DNA of 64,000 bases from Moraxella osloensis (GTDB lineage Bacteria > Pseudomonadota > Gammaproteobacteria > Pseudomonadales > Moraxellaceae): assembly GCF_009867135.1 (NCBI RefSeq), contig NZ_CP047226.1, forward strand, positions 1,674,001-1,738,000, read 5' to 3'. Below, piece after piece: positions 18,557-26,687 of this stretch (its first letter is position 1; the number at the start of each line of letters is the position of its first letter). Made by a program: the position numbers and the translations under genes. Below the pieces are notes generated by a model that had not been told where the DNA came from, did not search any database, and saw only the letters and a program-made list of their open reading frames with translations.

Positions 18557-19035
18557 AGCATTCCTAAAAATTATCACTATTTTGATGATACAAGCAGGCA
18601 ATGAAATAACTTATTTCAAAACTATTATTCAAGCCTGCTAAAAGCGTGATAGTCTGACACATTTTTTTACCGTTTTGGCAAAAGTTTTTTTGCAATTTTG
18701 CTAAAAATTCGCAGAATCAAACATATCTGCGCAATAAATTGTGGATGTTTTAAGCAAAATAAGGTGAAAAAATTCTGCATGTCCCCATTAACATAGCAGA
18801 ATTAAATTTCATCCCTGCTTAATCAAGGGTTAATCCATTATTAACAGATACGTTGATAGCTGATACTCGTTGATTTAACTGGGATGATTTGAAGGCTGAT
18901 ATTAGCCTATTGATAGCTGATAATGTAATCATTAAAATTTTGATAAATATCGTGACAGCTGTTTAGTTTATTAAGTTTGTTTGCAGCATAAGCCTGTTGT
19001 TACTGATAAACCTGTTGTCACTTAAAGGACGTCTT
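18557..19035. other. AT-rich intergenic region with an inverted repeat
   Basis: This gap of 479 bp separates the divergent lolC and an unrecognised gene, and no convincing coding frame is seen in it. AATTCTGC (18771-18778) and GCAGAATT (18796-18803) form an inverted repeat with a 17-base loop, and a related GCAGAAT occurs near 18712. These could be operator sites or a hairpin in the leader. Confidence 0.4.
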
Positions 19036-20013
19036 ATGACCAATACTCACCAACCCCCTTCTTCAAATGCCCCCAATACGATTAGTCTAAACTGTGATCA
19101 AGCGGTTGGTCATGCAGATCACTGGTCATGTTTTACCAACAACATTGCCGATGACGTCCCAAATTGGTTGCAATCGCATATCGATACTGCCACCATGCCT
19201 ACCCCACTAAAGGCTACCAACGCCACGCCTTCGCATATTTTACTATCGGGTAATCAGCCAATTCATGTCAATCAAGTGATTGAAATTGATAGCAATCGCT
19301 CACCCAAACGTTTGATTAATGCGTTTCCTTGTGTCAATAGTCCGTATGGGCAATGGGTTACTATTGAAGGTGTCTATAAATGTGACAATCAGATAGAAGC
19401 GATTTTGCGCTTAAAAACTGATGACAATACTGTGCTGTATGTCTTTGACCAGTATTATGCCATCAATGCGCAAAACTATGAAAAAAATCACCGCTACTTA
19501 ATCAATCTGAGTGCATTTGCTTACAGCGTAAGTTTGAGTAACCGCTCAGAAACCATTGTGGTTGATGAGCCTGAAGCAATTCGTTATCACCGCGCCTTCA
19601 ATGATATTTTGACTAAAAATAATAATGTTGCCCCAAAAGATCTTGAAGCCCAAATCGCCGCTTGGCAACCTAGCGAAAACGATTTGCCGCTGGAGCCAAT
19701 TGAAATCAACGTCGGTCACATGTGTGCCTATTTATTTGGTGAAACCATCGGTCAACAAGATGAAGCCTGGTGTCAAGGTCAAATTATTGGCAAACAGACT
19801 GCTAGCTTTAACGGCGTTGAATTTGTATTGCTTGATGTGGTGATATTACGTGAAAGCCTTGATAATCCTGTTGTTATTCGTTTAGCGGTCAATGCCGATA
19901 ACATCGATTCAACCATTCAAGTCAACGATTATATTCAAGCCAATATTTGGCTACAGGGGACTATTTTTATGGAAAATCAGAAAAAAGTAGCCACCAATTA
20001 TAGAGCGTTTTAA
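19036..20013 (+). CDS. Hypothetical protein, function unknown
   Basis: I do not recognise this 325-residue protein. The ATG at 19036 is chosen because AAAGGA lies six bases upstream; the frame is open to 18997. There is no signal peptide or membrane span. The first 60 residues are polar and Asn/Pro-rich. Two beta-rich stretches follow, about residues 95-175 (YGQWVTIEGVYKC, TVLYVFDQYYAINAQNY, YLINLSAFAYSV) and about residues 215-310 (HMCAYLFGETIG, GVEFVLLDVVILRE). Both resemble small OB-like barrels, but this is only a guess from the strand pattern. It stands alone with a good terminator behind it. Codon use resembles its neighbours. Confidence 0.75.
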   Translation: MTNTHQPPSSNAPNTISLNCDQAVGHADHWSCFTNNIADDVPNWLQSHIDTATMPTPLKATNATPSHILLSGNQPIHVNQVIEIDSNRSPKRLINAFPCVNSPYGQWVTIEGVYKCDNQIEAILRLKTDDNTVLYVFDQYYAINAQNYEKNHRYLINLSAFAYSVSLSNRSETIVVDEPEAIRYHRAFNDILTKNNNVAPKDLEAQIAAWQPSENDLPLEPIEINVGHMCAYLFGETIGQQDEAWCQGQIIGKQTASFNGVEFVLLDVVILRESLDNPVVIRLAVNADNIDSTIQVNDYIQANIWLQGTIFMENQKKVATNYRAF

Positions 20014-20049
20014 GCCTTTCCCTTGTAAGATTATTGATTAATTTTCTTG

Positions 20050-20077
20050 AAGCCACTGCCGACCATGACAGTGGCTT
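20050..20077 (+). terminator. Terminator after hypothetical gene
   Basis: AAGCCACTG (20050-20058) pairs with CAGTGGCTT (20069-20077), followed by a T-rich tract. Confidence 0.8.
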
Positions 20078-20195
20078 TGTTATTTTGTAAATAAATGTAA
20101 ATTTAGCGCGTTATTTTATTTAATTCATTGAATTGACTATAATTTTATATTATCGTTATTTTAAGTTTGATTTTAATCAATTTTTACCCATCAAC

Positions 20196-20241
20196 GTCAT
20201 AAATCCTATAGCGGCTCAGTCATAAATCCTATGGTGGCTCA
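20196..20241. repeat. 23-bp tandem duplication
   Basis: The unit beginning GTCATAAATCCTAT and ending GGCTCA occurs at 20196-20218 and 20219-20241. The copies differ at two positions. Confidence 0.85.
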
Positions 20242-20309
20242 ACCGCCTACCCAACATTATCCGCTAGTATTTTGTGAGTATTCTATCAGTTATTTTGGGA
20301 AGATGACCC

Positions 20310-20555
20310 ATGCCAAATCAGTCGACTAAATCCGCCGTTTCTACTTCAAACGCTATCCAAGCCCAGACTGGATTGGTAAATCACAGCCCACTCCCACTAT
20401 CTGCTCAAACTAGCTCAGTCAATGGCCTGATGGTTTATACCACAAGTTTGCTATTGTACCCCACCCAAGCACGGGATAAAAAAAATCACCGAATGTTATC
20501 GATGATTTTCTTTGTGCTAGGGGTGTTAGTGATATTTCGCTTAACACACGGATAA
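20310..20555 (+). CDS. Small putative membrane protein
   Basis: This is an 81-residue open frame of unknown function. The first 45 residues are Ser/Thr/Gln-rich. A short basic stretch (DKKNHR) then leads into one hydrophobic span, MLSMIFFVLGVLVIFRL, at the C-terminus. The shape suggests a tail-anchored inner-membrane peptide. GGAAG lies about 12 bases before the ATG, which is farther than ideal. It could be a chance open frame in the gap between two genes; it does not resemble any family I know. Confidence 0.4.
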   Translation: MPNQSTKSAVSTSNAIQAQTGLVNHSPLPLSAQTSSVNGLMVYTTSLLLYPTQARDKKNHRMLSMIFFVLGVLVIFRLTHG

Positions 20556-20590
20556 TGCTCGCAATATCCAACATTATTTGATCAGCCCAT

Positions 20591-20980
20591 TTACACTTGT
20601 GTATTGGCTAAGATGTCTTTGAAAAGCTGTTTTTGTTCAGCGCTTGGGCTTGCAGTTTGGATAGACATTAATTGTCCCATATCGCCTTCGACACGGATTT
20701 TGCCAGACATAAAGGCTTCCATCGCACGGTTCATATCACGATCTAAAAATATCGCTTTTAAGGTATCAGCATCCAGTTTTAAGGTGGTTAAAGCGCCATC
20801 TTTTGAACCTTGATGAATCGTCCCATCATAGAAAGCTGCATTGACTTCTTGATTGTCGCTATCTGTGACTTGTAAATTAATTGACATATTTTTAATCGCG
20901 GGTGGTAGATTTAGGTCACCTGCTTTATTGGTTAATTCGTCAACTTTATCAAACCATTCTTGTGTTAAAATTTTAGCCAT
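20591..20980 (-). CDS. SCP2 sterol-binding domain protein
   Basis: This 129-residue soluble protein fits the SCP2 sterol-transfer domain along its whole length. It has a central beta-sheet with VNAAFYDGTIHQGSKDGALTTLKLDADTLKAIF and the family helix turn MEAFMSGKIRVEGDMGQLM. Single-domain bacterial SCP2 proteins are thought to bind fatty acids or other lipids, but their roles are poorly known. It is transcribed alone, away from the cbb3 oxidase operon. Identification rests on the FMSGKIRVEGDMG motif, which is strong. Confidence 0.82.
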   Translation of the reverse strand: MAKILTQEWFDKVDELTNKAGDLNLPPAIKNMSINLQVTDSDNQEVNAAFYDGTIHQGSKDGALTTLKLDADTLKAIFLDRDMNRAMEAFMSGKIRVEGDMGQLMSIQTASPSAEQKQLFKDILANTQV

Positions 20981-21503
20981 TTTAAATCCTCATTATCGTT
21001 AGTTGTGTTAGAACTTGTGCATCTTACCGAGATTTTGTATGAATGACAATTCTCTAACGCATGATAAACCCATTTATAGCACAACGATAATGGCGCTCGG
21101 TTAACCATTTTTAGCATTGTTACTAGACAGTATATGGGATGTTAAAAAAATCCCCACAATTTACATGGTTTTTTTTATTTTTCCTATTATAATAGTGGGT
21201 GTGTAATTTTTTTTTGCGCTATGAACGTTACATTAGATGATATTTAGCAAAGATTAAGTTACAATACTTGGTGAGAATCGTGAGTTTGAGCCTATTTTAC
21301 TGCTTGTAAATTTACTGTTTTGCGTCAAGATTTAGCCGCTAATTTCTTTAAAATTCATCCTGAAACTAGCCACTAAACAGTTAGCCTATCTTATAAAAAA
21401 ATAACTAGTGCCAACGCCTCTGACCGGATAGTTTTATTGACAGGCACAAAGGAGATTTCTGCTTAAACTTGTTGATAATATAGGCTGTAAAGGAAATCAT
21501 CGA
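20981..21503. other. Long intergenic region before ccoN
   Basis: This gap of 523 bp holds the promoter for the SCP2-domain gene (-) and for the ccoNOQP operon (+). I looked for an FNR/ANR box (TTGATnnnnATCAA), as is usual before cbb3 operons, and found none in good form. AAAGGAG near 21450 looks like a ribosome binding site but no credible small gene follows. AT-rich runs near 21150-21220 may be promoter or curved DNA. Confidence 0.45.
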
Positions 21504-22976
21504 ATGAATTTACAAAACACAGCAATACCTATTACCGATGATTATGAAGTGGACATCATTAAGTTGTTCTCAATCATGGCGGTAGTATATGGTATTATCG
21601 GTATGGCAGTTGGGGTGTTCATTGCATCACAATTGGCATGGCCTGCCCTCAATTTTGGTATCCCTTGGCTAACATTTAGCCATTTGCGTCCATTGCACAC
21701 CAACGCGGTGATTTTTGCATTTGGTGGTTGTGCGTTATTCGCAACTTCATATTATATTGTTCAAAGAACGTGTAAAACACGTTTATTCGCACCTTATCTA
21801 GCCTGGTTCACCTTTTGGGGATGGAACCTTGTTATTGTTGGCGCAATTATTACCCTACCCTTGGGTTTAACCTCAACTAAAGAATATGCTGAGCTTGAAT
21901 GGCCCATTGATATTTTAATTGCCGTGGTGTGGATATCTTATGCTATTGTGTTCTTTGGTACATTATTGAAACGCAAAACCTCGCATATCTATGTTGCCAA
22001 CTGGTTCTTTGCTGCATTTATTTTGACCATTGCGTTACTGCATATTGTCAATAGTATGGCAATCCCTCTGAGCTTTTGGAAGTCATATTCATTGTTTGGC
22101 GGTGCGACTGACGCTATGGTGCAATGGTGGTATGGTCACAACGCCGTAGGTTTTTACTTAACAGCCGCCTTTTTGGGTATGATGTATTATTTTGTGCCTG
22201 TACAAATCGGTCGTCCTGTTTACTCTTATCGTTTATCTATCATCCACTTTTGGGCGTTAATTGCGTCTTATATGTGGGCGGGTGGTCACCATCTTCATTA
22301 TTCAGCACTCCCGGACTGGGCACAGTCTTTAGGTATGGTATTTTCTATCATTTTATTTGCGCCTTCATGGGGCGGTATGATTAATGGTGTCCTTACGTTA
22401 TCTGGTAGCTGGGATAAACTTCGCACAGACCCTATTATTCGTTTCTTGATTGTTGCACTGTCATTCTATGCGATGTCAACGTTTGAAGGTCCGATGATGT
22501 CAATCAAAACCGTCAATGCGTTATCCCACAATACTGACTGGACCGTTGGTCACGTGCATTCTGGTGCGTTAGGCTGGGTTGGTATGATTACGGTTGGTTC
22601 ATTATATGTATTGATTCCACGTATTTGGAATAAACAAAAAATGTATTCAACTGATTTAATCACCACGCACTTTTGGCTGGCGACGGCAGGTACTATTTTC
22701 TACATCGTATCGCTTTGGATTTCAGGTATTGGTCAAGGTATGATGTGGCGTGCTACAAATCCAGATGGAACGCTGGTGTATAGTTTCGTTGATACTGTCT
22801 TGTTCTCACACTATCCTTACATTGGTCGTGCATTTGGTGGTTTATTGTATGTCACAGGTATGGTAGTCATGGCTTACAACGTCTACAAAACTATCACGAT
22901 GCCAAGCACTAAAACTGTTGAAGTAGCGGATACCACTACACCTGTAGTAGAAACTGCTACCGCAAAACAGATTTAA
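21504..22976 (+). CDS. ccoN: cbb3-type cytochrome c oxidase subunit I
   Basis: CcoN is the catalytic haem-copper subunit of the high-affinity cbb3 terminal oxidase in the inner membrane. The 490-residue protein has about twelve spans and the expected ligands: histidines in [33 protein letters not shown] (active-site His), [14 protein letters not shown] (copper His pair), and [17 protein letters not shown] (haem ligands). AAGGAA lies eight bases before the ATG. It heads the ccoNOQP operon; ccoO follows after ten bases. The length and motifs are complete. Confidence 0.96.
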   Translation: MNLQNTAIPITDDYEVDIIKLFSIMAVVYGIIGMAVGVFIASQLAWPALNFGIPWLTFSHLRPLHTNAVIFAFGGCALFATSYYIVQRTCKTRLFAPYLAWFTFWGWNLVIVGAIITLPLGLTSTKEYAELEWPIDILIAVVWISYAIVFFGTLLKRKTSHIYVANWFFAAFILTIALLHIVNSMAIPLSFWKSYSLFGGATDAMVQWWYGHNAVGFYLTAAFLGMMYYFVPVQIGRPVYSYRLSIIHFWALIASYMWAGGHHLHYSALPDWAQSLGMVFSIILFAPSWGGMINGVLTLSGSWDKLRTDPIIRFLIVALSFYAMSTFEGPMMSIKTVNALSHNTDWTVGHVHSGALGWVGMITVGSLYVLIPRIWNKQKMYSTDLITTHFWLATAGTIFYIVSLWISGIGQGMMWRATNPDGTLVYSFVDTVLFSHYPYIGRAFGGLLYVTGMVVMAYNVYKTITMPSTKTVEVADTTTPVVETATAKQI

Positions 22977-22986
22977 GGAGAGACTC

Positions 22987-23604
22987 ATGCAAATCAATCA
23001 TGAAATTATTGAAAAAAACACGGGTCTTTTAGTTATCCTAATTGTTGTGTCTATCAGCTTTGCCACTTTGGTAGAAATCGTGCCATTGATTTATACCAAA
23101 GAAGTTAACCAACCTTTGCCCAATATGAAGCCATGGACTGCCCTTGAGATGGAAGGTCGTGATATTTATATTCGTGAAGGCTGTCACGTCTGTCATACCC
23201 AAATGGTTCGTCCTCTTCGGGCGGAAGTGGAACGTTATGGACCTTATTCGCGCGCTGCTGAATCCGCTTGGGATCATCCCTTCTTATGGGGTTCCAAGCG
23301 TACTGGACCTGATCTTGCGCGTGTTGGTGGACGTTACTCTGATGACTGGCAACGCGAACACTTAATTAACCCACAATCATTGGTACCTGAATCTGTGATG
23401 CCACCATTTGCTTGGTTAGCAGAACGAGACGTTAACCCTGAAAAAGTGCAAGCAAAAATGCGTCTATTCCGCGACCATTTCGGTGTGCCATATAGCGATG
23501 CTGATATTGCCGGTGCACCTGATGCGGTACAAGGTAAAACTGAGCTCGATGCTGTTGTTGCGTATTTACAACAACTGGGCACTGCAATGAAAGGTCAACG
23601 TTAA
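22987..23604 (+). CDS. ccoO: cbb3-type cytochrome c oxidase subunit II
   Basis: CcoO is the membrane-anchored mono-haem cytochrome c of the cbb3 oxidase. The 205-residue protein has one N-terminal span (residues 12-34) and a single haem motif CHVCHTQ at about residue 62. The typical [20 protein letters not shown] block follows, and SVMPPFAWL supplies the axial methionine. AAGGAGAG precedes the ATG. The stop codon TAATG overlaps the start of ccoQ. Confidence 0.96.
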   Translation: MQINHEIIEKNTGLLVILIVVSISFATLVEIVPLIYTKEVNQPLPNMKPWTALEMEGRDIYIREGCHVCHTQMVRPLRAEVERYGPYSRAAESAWDHPFLWGSKRTGPDLARVGGRYSDDWQREHLINPQSLVPESVMPPFAWLAERDVNPEKVQAKMRLFRDHFGVPYSDADIAGAPDAVQGKTELDAVVAYLQQLGTAMKGQR

Positions 23605-23777
23605 TGCTGGGCACATTACACAGTATCGCAACGGTCGCAGCGTTTATCGCATTTATTGCGATTGTTTGGTGGGCTTACTCACCAAAGAATCGCAAACGAT
23701 TTGAAGAAGATGCAAAACTTGCGTTAGATGACGAAGACCTAACAGACGCATCACAACGCAATAAGGATAAAAAATGA
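23604..23777 (+). CDS. ccoQ: cbb3-type cytochrome c oxidase subunit CcoQ
   Basis: This small gene encodes 57 residues and fills the gap between ccoO and ccoP. Its ATG shares one base with the ccoO stop (TAATG), and its TGA overlaps the ccoP start (ATGA). The product begins [20 protein letters not shown], one membrane span, followed by VWWAYSPKNRKRFEEDA and an acidic tail. The WAY(S)PKNRKRFEEDA block is the CcoQ family mark. CcoQ stabilises the assembled cbb3 complex. Translational coupling on both sides should keep its level equal to its partners. Confidence 0.93.
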   Translation: MLGTLHSIATVAAFIAFIAIVWWAYSPKNRKRFEEDAKLALDDEDLTDASQRNKDKK

Positions 23778-24952
23778 GTGGATTTTGGAGTTTTTGGATA
23801 ACCCTATTTTCCATCGCTTGTTGGGCTTGGATTTTGTACTGGTTAGTCGGTGTATTGGGTTATCGCCCAACCATGTCGGATGACGGTACCACAGGTCATG
23901 AATACGATGGTATCCAAGAGTTTGACCGTCCATTACCAAAATGGTGGTTAGTAATCTTTTGGGGTTCATTAGCTTGGGCACTACTATACATGCTATTGTT
24001 CCCATCAGTAATGCCAGGCTCATGGAAAGGTATTACTACGGTAAAAGTAGATGGTCAAGATGTTCCTTGGACCAGTGCTAATGAATTAGCATCCGATCTT
24101 GAGCGCAATAATGCCGTATTTACTGGCACGTTCAATGATAAAATCTTAAAAGACAAAGCGGTAACGGCGCAAATTGATAGCCTTGCTAAATTACAAGCAC
24201 AGCAAGCTAAAAATGCAGAACCCAATGCTGAATTAAAATCGCAAATTGATAAAGGTATTGTAGGGCTGGCACCTGCCGTTCTAAAACTTTCTCAAGATCC
24301 ACAAGCGATTAAAATTGGTCAGCGTTTGTTCTTACAAAACTGTTCAGTGTGTCATGGCTCACAAGCGCATGGTGCACCCGGTTATCCAAACTTGACGGAC
24401 AATGACTGGATTTATGGTGGTACACCCGATAAAATCTTGTTAACCCTCAATCATGGTCGCGTCGGTGGCATGCCAGCGTGGAAAGCGCAGATTGGTGAAG
24501 ATGGTGTTCGCGCCGCAGCTGAATATGTACTATCATTGTCACCAGGCAAGGGCTTAAAAGAAAATGGCCAGTTAAACCAAACCTTAGTTAATCAAGGTAA
24601 GGCTATTTTTGATACCAACTGTGCGGTATGTCATGGTAAAGATGGTAAAGGTAACCCTGATGTCGGTGCGGTGAATCTTACGGATGACATTTGGTTATAT
24701 GGTGGCGACCGTGAAACGGTTCGTACGACGATACGTAATGGTCGTGCCGGTGTGATGCCACATTGGGATACCAAACTGGGTAACGAGCGTATTATGTTAT
24801 TGGCAGCGTATGTTTATTCCTTAAGCGATCACAAACAAGACGCTTCTGTGATGACGCCAACCACTGTTGTTAATAAAGAACGTGGTGCAGCCTCTACCCC
24901 AGTTGAAACTGCAAATGCAGTAAAATCTGCGGTTGCTAGTGCGGTAAAATAA
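23774..24952 (+). CDS. ccoP: cbb3-type cytochrome c oxidase subunit III
   Basis: CcoP is the di-haem cytochrome c that passes electrons to CcoO/CcoN. The 392-residue protein has an N-terminal span, the GYDGIQEFDRPLPKWW-like block (here EYDGIQEFDRPLPKWW), a second span, and then two cytochrome c domains with CSVCHG and CAVCHG. Each is followed by a methionine ligand in GGMPAW or GVMPHW. The C-terminal 45 residues are low-complexity (Ala/Val/Thr). It overlaps ccoQ by four bases and ends the operon before a strong terminator. The fixGHIS-type assembly genes are not in this window. Confidence 0.95.
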   Translation: MSGFWSFWITLFSIACWAWILYWLVGVLGYRPTMSDDGTTGHEYDGIQEFDRPLPKWWLVIFWGSLAWALLYMLLFPSVMPGSWKGITTVKVDGQDVPWTSANELASDLERNNAVFTGTFNDKILKDKAVTAQIDSLAKLQAQQAKNAEPNAELKSQIDKGIVGLAPAVLKLSQDPQAIKIGQRLFLQNCSVCHGSQAHGAPGYPNLTDNDWIYGGTPDKILLTLNHGRVGGMPAWKAQIGEDGVRAAAEYVLSLSPGKGLKENGQLNQTLVNQGKAIFDTNCAVCHGKDGKGNPDVGAVNLTDDIWLYGGDRETVRTTIRNGRAGVMPHWDTKLGNERIMLLAAYVYSLSDHKQDASVMTPTTVVNKERGAASTPVETANAVKSAVASAVK

Positions 24953-24968
24953 TTTTTACCCGCCACTT

Positions 24969-24998
24969 AAAAAAGCGAGTTTTATTACTCGCTTTTTT
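24969..24998 (+). terminator. Terminator of the ccoNOQP operon
   Basis: AAAAAAGCGAG (24969-24979) pairs with CTCGCTTTTTT (24988-24998) around an eight-base loop. The A and T runs make it usable from both sides, so it can also serve the convergent reductase gene. Confidence 0.9.
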
Positions 24999-25026
24999 AT
25001 TGGGGATTGACTTGTCCCTCTTTACT

Positions 25027-25066
25027 TGCCTAGTTTTACATGCCTAGTTTTACATGCCTAGTTTTT
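25027..25066. repeat. 14-bp tandem repeat over a stop codon
   Basis: TGCCTAGTTTTACA occurs at 25027-25040 and 25041-25054, and a partial third copy runs to 25066. On the minus strand the unit carries the last codons and stop of the Spx/ArsC-like gene (Lys-Leu-Gly-Met-stop), so the gene tail is copied twice downstream. Confidence 0.88.
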
Positions 25067-25403
25067 CAAAGGCAATTTCATCAAAACCAATGATTAACTC
25101 ATTGTCTGAGACGACAATCGGGCGCTTAATCATACTTGACTTAGCTACCATCATATCTAACGCAGCATCCGCATCTTGCTTTATTTGGGCTTTTTGCGCA
25201 TCGCTAAGGTTGCGGTAGGTTGTGCCTTTGGTATTTAATACCTTATCTATACCTGCTCGCTTTACCCAATTGGCTAATGTCGGTTTGTCTATCGCCTGTT
25301 TTTTGTAGTCAAAAAATTCATACTCCAAACCCAGTGCAGTTAATTTATCAAACGCCTTTTTCATGGTGCTACAGTTTTTGATACCGTAGATGGTGATGCT
25401 CAT
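25050..25403 (-). CDS. ArsC/Spx-family reductase (YffB-like)
   Basis: This 117-residue thioredoxin-fold protein belongs to the ArsC/Spx/YffB family. It has the N-terminal MSITIYGIKNCSTMKKAFD with a single Cys in the active-site loop, YEFFDYKKQAIDKPTLANWV, and near the C-terminus IKRPIVVSDNELIIGFDE. The lone Cys fits YffB, which is a glutathione-linked reductase of unclear substrate. The start at 25403 is certain: GGAG (complement of 25409-25412) precedes it. An ISAs1-family element is inserted ten bases upstream; the ribosome binding site lies within the target duplication and so survives, but the native promoter is now 1.2 kb away. Confidence 0.88.
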   Translation of the reverse strand: MSITIYGIKNCSTMKKAFDKLTALGLEYEFFDYKKQAIDKPTLANWVKRAGIDKVLNTKGTTYRNLSDAQKAQIKQDADAALDMMVAKSSMIKRPIVVSDNELIIGFDEIAFEKLGM

Positions 25404-25412
25404 ATTGGCTCC
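25403..25412. repeat. Target-site duplication, left copy
   Basis: TATTGGCTCC borders the left inverted repeat of the ISAs1-family element; the same ten bases follow the right end at 26592-26601. Confidence 0.93.
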
Positions 25413-26591
25413 CAGGGCAATCGCACTATAAAAATTTTCCGAACAGCAACTTTTCACGGAAAGCCGTATTTTGAGACGCCCTAATTTTGTGACGCTTTAC
25501 CGACAGATTAGCATCACCATTAGCACGAATAAGATTTAACGCAGTGCGAGTAAGCAAAGCAATATTAGCCTTTTCATCGCGTTCAAGCTTGATAGCAGTA
25601 TCCTCACCGAATATTACATCAAGCACCCAGTGCTGACTATTCTCAATTGCCCAATGCTTGCGAAGGGTATCGCCAATCGTGGTTAAATCTGTCAACGACG
25701 ATAAATAATAGCGACGTTCTGTGCTTACGTTACCTTGAATATCACGAGTGGATTCAACCATCACAACAGCATTTAGCGTATGCCACTGGTCTTTTTGTTC
25801 CAACCAATCCAACTCAGTTGAAATCGCATAACGTCTAGTTTCAAGGCGACCATGGTCTTTTTCGGTAGTTTCATAGACTTTTAGTTGCTTGTTATCAAAC
25901 TGAGTATTGAGCCACAAAGATACATCATCGAATAAAGTTTTATGATTATTTTTTAACGCCAAGATGTAGTTGCCACCTTGTTTGATAATTTGTTTGGTGG
26001 TGTCTTTTTGGCAATACATGGCATCAGCCGTGATGGTGCTACCTTTGATGTCGATAAGACTAAGTAGCTGTGGCAGTGTGGTGATTTCATTGGCTTTGTC
26101 GTTGATGTCGGTTTGGGCTAGGATAAGTTTAGCTTCACTGGCATAGGCACTAACAAGCTGTAAATTGTCGTTATCGTGATGACTACCTTGTACAAATTTG
26201 CCATCAATGGCAATGTGTTTGTGCTTTGGGGCGTTGTGGTTTATCCATTGGCTAAAATAGCGGTTAATTTGGTCTTTATTTAATCGTTTCATAACGTTGC
26301 TAAAAGTGTCATGTGAGGGTATGCCATTGGTTAGGTCAAGAAAGCTGGCAAACCACGCTTGGTTTTCACTAGCAAAGTCCTCAATGGCTACCCAGTCACT
26401 ATAGCCACATAGTATGCCTGTGAGGGCAATGGTTAAAATGTTTTTAAGTGGGTGTAGTAGGTTTTTGTTTTGTCGTCTTGGGTCTTCTATTTGACTTAGG
26501 TATGCAATTGGGTTTGTGAGCATGGTGGTTCCCTTGTCGCTTTTGCTCACAGTTTATCATTCTTTTGAGTTTTTATAGTGCGATTGCCCTG
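25413..26591 (-). mobile_element. ISAs1-family insertion sequence, complete
   Basis: The element is 1179 bp. Its ends are 22-bp perfect inverted repeats beginning CAGGGCAATCGCACTATAAA at 25413-25434 and 26570-26591. It is flanked by a 10-bp target duplication, TATTGGCTCC. Intact ends, an intact transposase and a perfect duplication point to a recent insertion. It sits between an Spx/ArsC-like gene and leuS. A length near 1.2 kb and 8-10 bp duplications are the norm for the ISAs1 family. Confidence 0.95.
25426..26523 (-). CDS. ISAs1-family transposase
   Basis: This is the DDE transposase of the element, 365 residues from ATG at 26523. AAGGGAACC precedes that ATG, so it is favoured over the open extension to GTG at 26550. 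Family marks are the N-terminal DPRRQNKNLLHPLKNILTIA, the first catalytic Asp in HIAIDGKFVQGS, the second in TITADAMYCQK, and the HWAIENSQHWVLDVIFGED block with the catalytic Glu. The stop codon lies inside the left inverted repeat. No frameshift or internal stop is seen, so it should be active. Confidence 0.95.
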   Translation of the reverse strand: MLTNPIAYLSQIEDPRRQNKNLLHPLKNILTIALTGILCGYSDWVAIEDFASENQAWFASFLDLTNGIPSHDTFSNVMKRLNKDQINRYFSQWINHNAPKHKHIAIDGKFVQGSHHDNDNLQLVSAYASEAKLILAQTDINDKANEITTLPQLLSLIDIKGSTITADAMYCQKDTTKQIIKQGGNYILALKNNHKTLFDDVSLWLNTQFDNKQLKVYETTEKDHGRLETRRYAISTELDWLEQKDQWHTLNAVVMVESTRDIQGNVSTERRYYLSSLTDLTTIGDTLRKHWAIENSQHWVLDVIFGEDTAIKLERDEKANIALLTRTALNLIRANGDANLSVKRHKIRASQNTAFREKLLFGKFL

Positions 26592-26601
26592 TATTGGCTC
26601 C
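26592..26601. repeat. Target-site duplication, right copy
   Basis: TATTGGCTCC follows the right end of the ISAs1-family element and matches 25403-25412 exactly. Confidence 0.93.
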
Positions 26602-26687
26602 TTTTTTTATCGCAATTTTTACGGTTTTAGGCTATGCTATGGGGCTTAAAATACTTTCCCATTCAAATACTGCAAATTCAGACCATT

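Noticed and set aside
20981-21503. An FNR/ANR box upstream of ccoN.
   Set aside because: No sequence close to TTGATnnnnATCAA is present in the gap; TTGATAATATAGG near the start lacks the second half.
26634-26687. An earlier start for leuS near the right end of the ISAs1 element.
   Set aside because: The 18 extra residues have no family sequence; the ATG at 26688 directly precedes the conserved N-terminus.
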